A DNA stretch of 19,711 nucleotides. Source: Peptococcaceae bacterium. GTDB taxonomy: Bacteria > Bacillota > Peptococcia > Peptococcales > Peptococcaceae. Position numbers and translations under genes: made by a program. Positions 13,770-19,711 of the stretch are shown here, in pieces; the first letter of the stretch is position 1; each line of letters begins with the position of its first letter. Under the pieces are notes generated by a model that saw only the letters and a list, made by a program, of their open reading frames with translations, had not been told where the DNA came from and did no database searches. The stretch lies in contig CAAEKP010000003.1 in assembly GCA_900756555.1 (NCBI GenBank), forward strand, positions 1-19,711, given 5' to 3'.

Positions 13770-14555
13770 ATGAGTAAAAATGCACTGGCTCTGGTGGACT
13801 GCAACAACCGGGATCAGCTGTTTCAGTTTCTGGTGGAATCATTTGACCGCAAAGCCGTGAAAAATGAAATGGTATCTCCTTATGATGAGCAGTTAATCGG
13901 CAAAATGAATTTCCGTTACGGCGGTATGGAACACGCGATGTTTTTCACTTATGCCCGTTCTTCCGAATATCCTGGTATGCGATTTCGGAACCACAGGATT
14001 ATTTATCTCAGTCTGGGCGTAAATGACATTAGTTCGGCTGTTTTTGATCAGATTTGTGCTCGCTTCGGCGGCTTTATCGATTATAACGATGATTTGGACA
14101 ACGGCTGGCAGAAAATTGAGCGGCAGAAACTAATGATTGAGGACAGAGCGGAACCAATGGCAAATGGGGAGTTGTCTGTGATAGAGGAAGACGTGCCGGA
14201 AGCGGAACAGCAAAAAGAAATTCGTCAAATTCTGAAGCTGGAACGGAAACAGGAACGATCGGCGCTGGAATACAATGAGCAGGAAGCTGTTGCGAAAACA
14301 GAAAAACCAGCGAAAGAAAACAGAGCGCCGAAGGAAGACAACAAAGAAAAAGATTGTGCCAGAGAAGGCAAAATAGAACGGCGGGATAATAACCGACGCG
14401 GAAATCGGAGAGGCGGCCGCCGTGGTGGTGATCGTCAGCGCAGTCAGCGTGTTGATGGAGCAAAAGCGGATAACGCCAGACAGGATGCAGCAAAAGCAGA
14501 ACGTCCAAGACCAGAGAAAAAACAGGAAAAATCAATAGAACCCCAAAAAGGTTAA
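13770..14555 (+). CDS. Unknown protein: folded N-terminal domain plus disordered, charged RG-rich tail
   Basis: I recognise no family in this 261-residue protein. Residues about 1-115 look folded: mixed hydrophobic segments such as NRDQLFQFLVESF, KMNFRYGGMEHAMFFTY, HRIIYLSLGVNDI and a terminal FGGFIDYNDDLDNGW. From about 120 on it is highly charged and low in hydrophobics: Glu/Lys-rich to 200, then a basic RG patch (209-224, NRRGNRRGGRRGGDRQR), then an Ala/Lys/Glu/Arg tail. RG patches of this type commonly bind RNA, so an RNA- or ribosome-associated role is possible (inference). AAGGGGA lies 6 nt before the ATG, it has a strong own promoter, and it sits between mutS2 and mutS. A terminator-like structure follows at 14564. 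The sequence is in frame and uninterrupted. Confidence 0.7.
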   Translation: MSKNALALVDCNNRDQLFQFLVESFDRKAVKNEMVSPYDEQLIGKMNFRYGGMEHAMFFTYARSSEYPGMRFRNHRIIYLSLGVNDISSAVFDQICARFGGFIDYNDDLDNGWQKIERQKLMIEDRAEPMANGELSVIEEDVPEAEQQKEIRQILKLERKQERSALEYNEQEAVAKTEKPAKENRAPKEDNKEKDCAREGKIERRDNNRRGNRRGGRRGGDRQRSQRVDGAKADNARQDAAKAERPRPEKKQEKSIEPQKG

Positions 14556-14563
14556 GAAACACG

Positions 14564-14643
14564 GGGCTGCTGCATGGGTGTAGCGACGGGCAGACATAAA
14601 TCCCGCCACTGACCCGCTGATGCGGCGGCTCTTTTTATTTTTA
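14564..14643 (+). terminator. Branched terminator-like RNA structure (possible attenuator) immediately before mutS
   Basis: GGGCTGCTGCAT (14564-14575) pairs over 12 bp, with three G-U pairs, to ATGCGGCGGCTC (14620-14631), followed by TTTTTATTTTT. Inside are GGGT/ACCC (14576-14579/14612-14615) and CGGG/CCCG (14587-14590/14602-14605). AGCG (14582-14585) can alternatively pair with CGCT (14615-14618). Only 15 nt separate the T tract from the mutS ATG, filled by the AGGAGG site, so no promoter fits behind it. Confidence 0.75.
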
Positions 14644-14658
14644 CAGGAGGTAAACTAG

Positions 14659-17289
14659 ATGCTGGGTAACACACCAATGATGATACAATACGAAGAAATA
14701 AAAAAAGACTATCAGGACTGCTTGCTGTTTTACCGGCTGGGGGATTTTTATGAAATGTTCGGGCCGGATGCAGAAGCAGGCAGCCGCTTGCTGGGCATCA
14801 CCTTAACCTCCAGAGATGGCGGCTTGGGTAAAATTCCAATGTGTGGTGTGCCGTTTCACTCTGTAGACAACTATATTACCAAAGTGATTAGCGCCGGGCA
14901 GAAAGTGGCAATTTGTGAACAGGTAGAAGATCCGAAAAGTGCCAAAGGGATAGTGAAGCGGGAGGTAATCCGTGTCATTTCACCGGGAACGATTTTAGAG
15001 GGCAACTACCTGCAGGAGCGCAGCAGCAACTATCTGTTGGCTGTATCCCGCGGCAAAGACGGCGGCTATGGTCTGGCAGTGGCGGAGGCTTCCACCGGGG
15101 AATTTATGGCTACCGAAGTGCCGGACTGGAACACACTGCATAATGAATTCTGGCGGTACGATCCGGTAGAATGTCTGGTGGCAGCGAATGATGAGCAGGC
15201 GCTGGCTGATGTGAAGCGTATTGCAGGAGAAGATAGAGTGACCTTGACCAGCCATTCTGACCATGCCTTTGGGTTAGACTATGCTACCAGAAAACTGCTG
15301 GATCATTTTCACATCAATTCATTAATCAGTTTAGGTTGTGATGATAAGCCATTGTTGACTATTGCCGCCGGCGCTGTTTTAGATTATCTGTATGTGATGC
15401 AGAAGAGTCGTCCGGCAAATATTATGACGCTGAAGGTATATTCGCTGAGAGAAACCATGGATTTGGATTATGCCACCCGGCGTAATCTGGAACTGGTGCG
15501 CTCACTGCACAGTGCAGACCGCAAAGATTCTGTGCTGGGTATTATTGATTACACCCGCACCGCTGTGGGCAGCCGTTTGTTAAAAAACTGGTTGGAAAAG
15601 CCACTGCTCAGTCGCCAGGAAATTCAGCGGCGTTTGGACAGCACCGAAGAATTAGTACAGGATACCACTTTGCGTTTGTCCTTGAAAGAATACTTAGACC
15701 CGGTTTATGACCTGGAACGCATTGTGTCCCGCATTGCTTACGGCACAGCCAACGCCAAAGATTTGCTGGCTCTGAAAAATTCTCTGGCGCAGCTGCCCGC
15801 CCTGCTGAAAAAAATTCAGGTCGGTAAAACTGCTTATATTCAGCGGCTTGCTGAAGAATTTGACCCTCTGACGGATATTTATACCCTACTGGAAGAAGCG
15901 GTTCATCCAGAGGCACCTTTTTCTGTGCGGGAAGGGAATCTGATTCGTTCCGGCTATAATACGGAAGTGGACGAACTGCGGGATATTCTGGTCAACGGCA
16001 AACAGTGGATTGTGGATGTGGAGCTGCGGGAGCGGGAACGCACAGGAATTCGCACCTTGAAGGTCAGCTATAATAAGGTGTTTGGCTATTATATTGATGT
16101 GCCGCGCAGCAAGAGCGGTGAAGTGCCGGAAGAATATGTACGCAAACAGACACTGGCCAACAGCGAGCGTTTTATCACGCCAGAATTAAAAGAACTGGAG
16201 AGCCGTGTATTAGGTGCGGACGAAAAATTAAAAGAGCTGGAATATCAGTTATTTGTGCAGTTACGCAGCACTGTGGGCGAACAGGTAGCACGGATTCTGA
16301 AAACCGCTCACATTATTGCGCAGTTGGATTGTCTGTTCTCATTGGGGCAGGCTGCTGTGTATCATAATTTCTGTAAGCCGGTTATCTCTGAGGATGGACA
16401 ATATATTTTGAAAGAATGCCGCCATCCCGTAGTAGAAGAAAAATTGAAGGATGGCTGGTTTATTCCTAACGATGTACATTTTCATCCAGAAACAGAGCGG
16501 TTTCTCATCATCACCGGGCCAAATATGGCGGGGAAAAGTACTTACTGCCGCAGTATTGCAGTGGCATCGGTGCTGATGCAGATTGGCTCCTTTGTGCCAG
16601 CGCGGGAAGCAATCATGCCAGTGGTAGACCGGGTATTTGCCAGAGTGGGGGCCAGCGACGATTTAAGTACCGGGCAGAGCACCTTTATGGTAGAAATGAA
16701 CGAAGTAGCCAATATCGTCAACAATGCCACCAAAGACAGCTTGATCATTTTAGATGAAGTAGGCCGCGGTACCAGCACTTATGATGGTCTGGCAATTGCC
16801 TGGGCGCTGACCGACTATATTAATAATACCATTCGGGCCAAAACATTGTTTGCCACTCACTATCATGAACTGACCGCGCTGGAAGAACAGCCGGGCATTT
16901 GTAACTATTCCGTTGCTGTGAAAGAGGACGGCGAGGATGTAGTGTTTCTGCGCAAAATTATTGCCGGCGGCGCTGACCGCAGCTACGGCATCCATGTGGC
17001 GAGACTGGCAGGTATTCCTGAATCGGTGCTGCGCAATGCCAGAGATATTCTGCGCACTTTAGAGCTGGAAAAAGAACAGCATCGTCCGCACGCCAGCCAG
17101 ATGGAGATGTTTGCAACACCGGCAGCTGAAACAGAACCAGTACCGGCAGAAACCAAAATAGAACTGCCGGAAGTGGTGCAGGAACTGGCAGCAGTGAATG
17201 TCAACAACCTGACACCAATGGATGCCATGAATCTGCTCTTTACATTACAGAAAAAAGCCCAGGAGGTGGTGCAGCATGGGACAGATTAA
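14659..17289 (+). CDS. mutS: DNA mismatch repair protein MutS
   Basis: MutS recognises base mismatches and small loops and recruits MutL. The 876-residue protein is of normal length. The mismatch-reading Phe-x-Glu motif is intact in GDFYEMF (Phe30, Glu32). Connector, lever and clamp domains follow, then the ATPase with Walker A GPNMAGKST (620-628), Walker B LIILDE (Asp699, Glu700) with GRGTST, and the later FATHYHEL. Near the C-terminus QMEMF (814-818) resembles a beta-clamp binding motif, as expected for Bacillota MutS. The ATG at 14659 follows AGGAGG by 8 nt. The gene overlaps mutL by 14 nt. The terminator-like structure directly upstream suggests expression by read-through or attenuation. 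Confidence 0.97.
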   Translation: MLGNTPMMIQYEEIKKDYQDCLLFYRLGDFYEMFGPDAEAGSRLLGITLTSRDGGLGKIPMCGVPFHSVDNYITKVISAGQKVAICEQVEDPKSAKGIVKREVIRVISPGTILEGNYLQERSSNYLLAVSRGKDGGYGLAVAEASTGEFMATEVPDWNTLHNEFWRYDPVECLVAANDEQALADVKRIAGEDRVTLTSHSDHAFGLDYATRKLLDHFHINSLISLGCDDKPLLTIAAGAVLDYLYVMQKSRPANIMTLKVYSLRETMDLDYATRRNLELVRSLHSADRKDSVLGIIDYTRTAVGSRLLKNWLEKPLLSRQEIQRRLDSTEELVQDTTLRLSLKEYLDPVYDLERIVSRIAYGTANAKDLLALKNSLAQLPALLKKIQVGKTAYIQRLAEEFDPLTDIYTLLEEAVHPEAPFSVREGNLIRSGYNTEVDELRDILVNGKQWIVDVELRERERTGIRTLKVSYNKVFGYYIDVPRSKSGEVPEEYVRKQTLANSERFITPELKELESRVLGADEKLKELEYQLFVQLRSTVGEQVARILKTAHIIAQLDCLFSLGQAAVYHNFCKPVISEDGQYILKECRHPVVEEKLKDGWFIPNDVHFHPETERFLIITGPNMAGKSTYCRSIAVASVLMQIGSFVPAREAIMPVVDRVFARVGASDDLSTGQSTFMVEMNEVANIVNNATKDSLIILDEVGRGTSTYDGLAIAWALTDYINNTIRAKTLFATHYHELTALEEQPGICNYSVAVKEDGEDVVFLRKIIAGGADRSYGIHVARLAGIPESVLRNARDILRTLELEKEQHRPHASQMEMFATPAAETEPVPAETKIELPEVVQELAAVNVNNLTPMDAMNLLFTLQKKAQEVVQHGTD

Positions 17290-19345
17290 ACTGTTAGAAG
17301 AACACGTTGCTGATAAAATCGCCGCAGGGGAGGTTATTGAGCGTCCTTTGTCGGTGGTGAAAGAATTGCTGGAGAATAGTCTGGATGCTGGCGCTGACTT
17401 TATCGAGATTGAGATCAAAGAAGGCGGTACCAGTCTGATTCGGGTAAAGGATAACGGTAAAGGTATGGATGAGGCTGATATGAAATTAGCCTTCCAACGT
17501 CATGCCACCAGTAAAATTCGGGAATTTCAGGATTTATACAAATTAAATACCTTTGGCTTTCGCGGAGAAGCACTGCCCAGCATTGCTGCTGTGGCGCAGG
17601 TGGAAATGAATAGCTGCACTGCGGACGAAACTATCGGCCACAAGCTGCGGATTGATGGCGGTAATCTGCTGGATTTTACAGAAACAGCCACTGCGCCGGG
17701 TACGGTGCTGGAAGTAAAAAATTTATTTTATAATATCCCAGCTCGTCGTAAGTTTTTAAAAAGCAACAGCTATGAAGCCGGTTTGATTGGTGATCTGATC
17801 AGCAAATATGCAATGGGGCATCCAACTGTGCGATTTCGCTATCTATCCAACGGACAGCTGCAATTAGATACCGCAGGGCTGGACACTATGGAACAACGTA
17901 TGGCCTATGTGTATGGCAGCAATCTGGAATCGTTGATTGTGTCCGTTGAGAAAAAAGAATTAGAGCCTGGCCGCTGGCTGGAAGCCCGTCTGGTGCGGGA
18001 AGAAATCAATCGTAACAACAGGGGGCAGGAGGTATTCTTTGTTAATGGCCGTCTGGTCAAAAGTGCTGAGCTAAGTCAGACGTTAGAAGAAAGCTATTAC
18101 ACCCTTATTGCCAAGGGACGCTTTCCGGTTGCTATTGTACATCTGACACTGCCGGGTAGTGAACTGGATGTGAATATCCATCCAGCTAAAACAGAAATTA
18201 AAATTAATGGTTTTGAACGGTTAAAACCGAAAATCATAGAACTCTTAAAGGATGCTCTGTGGGAAGCCAATATCACAAAAAATGCTTTTTTGCCGGAAAC
18301 TGTAGCACCTGCTGCATTTCAAGAACAGGCGCCATCAGTAGGACAAATTGTGCAACAGCAGCAATCCCATGCTGGTAATGAAAAACAACAAGCAAAAAAC
18401 TCAGTTGCAGCACAAGAATCATCACAAACACAGCAGAATCAGTGTAATAATACAGTTTTGAATGCAAACAAATCTGTATCATATGACCAAACCAAGAACT
18501 TGCACGCTGTTGCTGATATTGTTGCTGAGCCAGAAAAACTGTTGCAATACAAAACAGTACAAGTAAACAAAGAACCAACAGTGAAACAGAATACTGTTAT
18601 ACAAGATGATTTGTTTTCAAAATCAGATGATGACCTAAAAAATACTGATAAATCAAATTTTATATATAATTCGGTTACTACCGACAATGTGATACAGAGT
18701 GAAAATAAAGAAACTGTATTGGAACAGAAAAAACAAACTGTACAACTAAAAGGAATAAAGGACTTATCTGTTATAGGTCAGTTGCAGAACTCATTTATTC
18801 TGGCACAGAATGAAGAAGGACTCTATATTATTGACCAACATACCTGTCATGAGCGAATTCTGTATGAAAAATTTATGAAGGCTGAAGCACAAAAAGAAAT
18901 TATTTCTCAGCCTCTGCTGATTCCAGTCACTGTGACATTGTCTGCTCAGCAGGACAGCATTTTGATGCAGCATATTTTCACTTTACGAGAGTTAGGTTTT
19001 GTGCTGGAGAACTTTGGTGACCGCTGTTATCTGCTGCGCAGTTTACCTTTAGGTCTGAGCGACTTAGCAAATGTGGAAGAATTTTTTCTTGACTTACTGC
19101 ATGACTTGAGCCAGCAGAAGGAGATTACCGCAGCGGACATCAAAGAAAAATTGCTGATTACTGCTTCTTGTAAAGGAGCGGTGAAAGCACACTGGCCTTT
19201 GACGGAAATTGAAATGCGCACCTTGCTTCATGATTTATCTCAGGTGGAAAATGCCCATACCTGCCCCCATGGACGACCAATCATATATAAGATTACCATG
19301 AATGAACTGTATAAAATATTTAAACGGGGGAGTTTTCATGGTTAA
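17276..19345 (+). CDS. mutL: DNA mismatch repair protein MutL (endonuclease type) with long AT-rich linker
   Basis: The 689-residue MutL has an N-terminal GHKL ATPase: KELLENSLDAGA (Glu30, Asn34), DNGKGM (59-64) and GFRGEAL (94-100). The C-terminal domain is of the nicking type: DQHTCHERILYE (520-531) fits the metal-binding DQHA-x2-E-x4-E motif with Thr for Ala, and SCKGA (Cys632) and CPHGRPI (663-669) supply the other metal-site motifs. QPLLIP (545-550) fits the clamp-contact consensus. Between them lies a long Gln/Asn-rich linker (about 341-495), clearly more AT-rich than its flanks, which carries QDDLF (443-447). AGGAGGTGG lies inside the end of mutS, and translation is coupled. It also overlaps the next gene by 8 nt. 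Confidence 0.95.
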   Translation: MGQIKLLEEHVADKIAAGEVIERPLSVVKELLENSLDAGADFIEIEIKEGGTSLIRVKDNGKGMDEADMKLAFQRHATSKIREFQDLYKLNTFGFRGEALPSIAAVAQVEMNSCTADETIGHKLRIDGGNLLDFTETATAPGTVLEVKNLFYNIPARRKFLKSNSYEAGLIGDLISKYAMGHPTVRFRYLSNGQLQLDTAGLDTMEQRMAYVYGSNLESLIVSVEKKELEPGRWLEARLVREEINRNNRGQEVFFVNGRLVKSAELSQTLEESYYTLIAKGRFPVAIVHLTLPGSELDVNIHPAKTEIKINGFERLKPKIIELLKDALWEANITKNAFLPETVAPAAFQEQAPSVGQIVQQQQSHAGNEKQQAKNSVAAQESSQTQQNQCNNTVLNANKSVSYDQTKNLHAVADIVAEPEKLLQYKTVQVNKEPTVKQNTVIQDDLFSKSDDDLKNTDKSNFIYNSVTTDNVIQSENKETVLEQKKQTVQLKGIKDLSVIGQLQNSFILAQNEEGLYIIDQHTCHERILYEKFMKAEAQKEIISQPLLIPVTVTLSAQQDSILMQHIFTLRELGFVLENFGDRCYLLRSLPLGLSDLANVEEFFLDLLHDLSQQKEITAADIKEKLLITASCKGAVKAHWPLTEIEMRTLLHDLSQVENAHTCPHGRPIIYKITMNELYKIFKRGSFHG

Positions 19346-19711
19346 TTGCGCCATTACCACCAGTAAAGCGCGGGGTAAGCATGGAATGGGGCTGACGCCG
19401 CTGGCAATACAGCTTAGTACGCAATTACAAATTCCTGTTATCGACCGCGCCAACAAAGGCATCCCCTGGCTGTTGCAGCAGCATCAGCTGGACTGCCTGC
19501 TGGTGGAAGAAAATCAGGCTTTGATTCTTCATTGGGCGGATGGAGCACAGTTGACCTTTCATCCCGGTATGGCAGTACCGCGCATTAAGCAGATAAAAGA
19601 TGGGGACAAAGAAATGCTTTGCCAGGTGATGGGGATTCAACCCGGCGATAAAATTTTGGATTGTACTATGGGTATGGCTAATGATGCTATTGTATCGTCC
19701 TTTGCGGTTGG
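19338..19711 (+). CDS. SAM-dependent methyltransferase, N-terminal part (cut by window end)
   Basis: 124 complete codons are visible, starting at an ATG that overlaps the mutL end by 8 nt, with GGGGGAG 5 nt upstream. The protein begins MVNCAITTSKARGKHGMG and reaches a Rossmann motif I, ILDCTMGMANDA, that would bind S-adenosylmethionine. The layout (short N-terminal domain, then a D-x-T-x-G-x-x-x-D type motif) resembles the SAM_MT family (PF04445) that includes RsmJ, which methylates 16S rRNA. A gene of this kind often follows mutL in related bacteria, frequently before miaA. The catalytic motifs lie outside the window, so substrate assignment is not possible. Confidence 0.75.
   Translation, partial: MVNCAITTSKARGKHGMGLTPLAIQLSTQLQIPVIDRANKGIPWLLQQHQLDCLLVEENQALILHWADGAQLTFHPGMAVPRIKQIKDGDKEMLCQVMGIQPGDKILDCTMGMANDAIVSSFAV

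Noticed and set aside
14074..14562. Minus-strand frame of 162 codons opposite the RG-rich gene
   Set aside because: It is the complement of a repetitive, codon-biased charged gene, Leu/Pro/Cys-rich, without a ribosome binding site.

Overview
The window looks like a chromosomal segment of a Gram-positive-lineage bacterium (Bacillota). The evidence is the pairing of RbgA and MutS2 with MutS/MutL, strong AGGAGG-type ribosome binding sites, sigma-A-like promoters and moderate GC. The gene run U32 protein - mutS2 - unknown - mutS - mutL - SAM methyltransferase, together with a UPF0182 protein and a divergent cobalamin-riboswitch-like leader, makes me favour the Negativicutes. That placement is inference from gene order and cannot be proven here.

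Layout. Positions 1-197 are one end of an IS3-type insertion sequence pointing out of the window (partial transposase OrfA, minus strand). Positions 198-625 contain no gene. They hold a perfect 13-bp hairpin and a roughly 200-nt structured leader that ends close to rbgA. rbgA (50S ribosome assembly GTPase) is followed at 4 nt spacing by a small membrane protein and then by a strong terminator. Positions 1972-4680 form an accessory-looking cassette. It consists of a TetR-type repressor, divergent from an operator/promoter, a previously unlisted 44-codon membrane ORF, and two membrane-anchored alpha/beta hydrolases. A bidirectional terminator separates this cassette from a convergent 928-residue UPF0182 membrane protein. 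Divergent from that gene is a protein with a peptidoglycan-binding-like domain joined to a BsuPI domain.

The right half is housekeeping. After a 61-nt orphan copy of the same IS end comes an extended -10 promoter. It drives a duplicated U32-family protein (probable RNA hydroxylation factor), whose stop codon overlaps the mutS2 start. An unknown, disordered, RG-rich protein with its own promoter follows. Then comes a branched terminator-like RNA structure placed directly in front of mutS with no room for a promoter behind it, which suggests attenuation of the mismatch-repair operon. mutS, mutL and a SAM-dependent methyltransferase (cut by the window end) overlap one another by 14 and 8 nt.

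The points most worth attention are the possible attenuator before mutS, the divergent riboswitch-like leader before rbgA, the two four-cysteine sets in the U32 protein, the hidden small ORF translationally coupled to a hydrolase, and the AT-rich MutL linker carrying an extra beta-clamp-type motif. I saw no tRNA, rRNA or CRISPR array.
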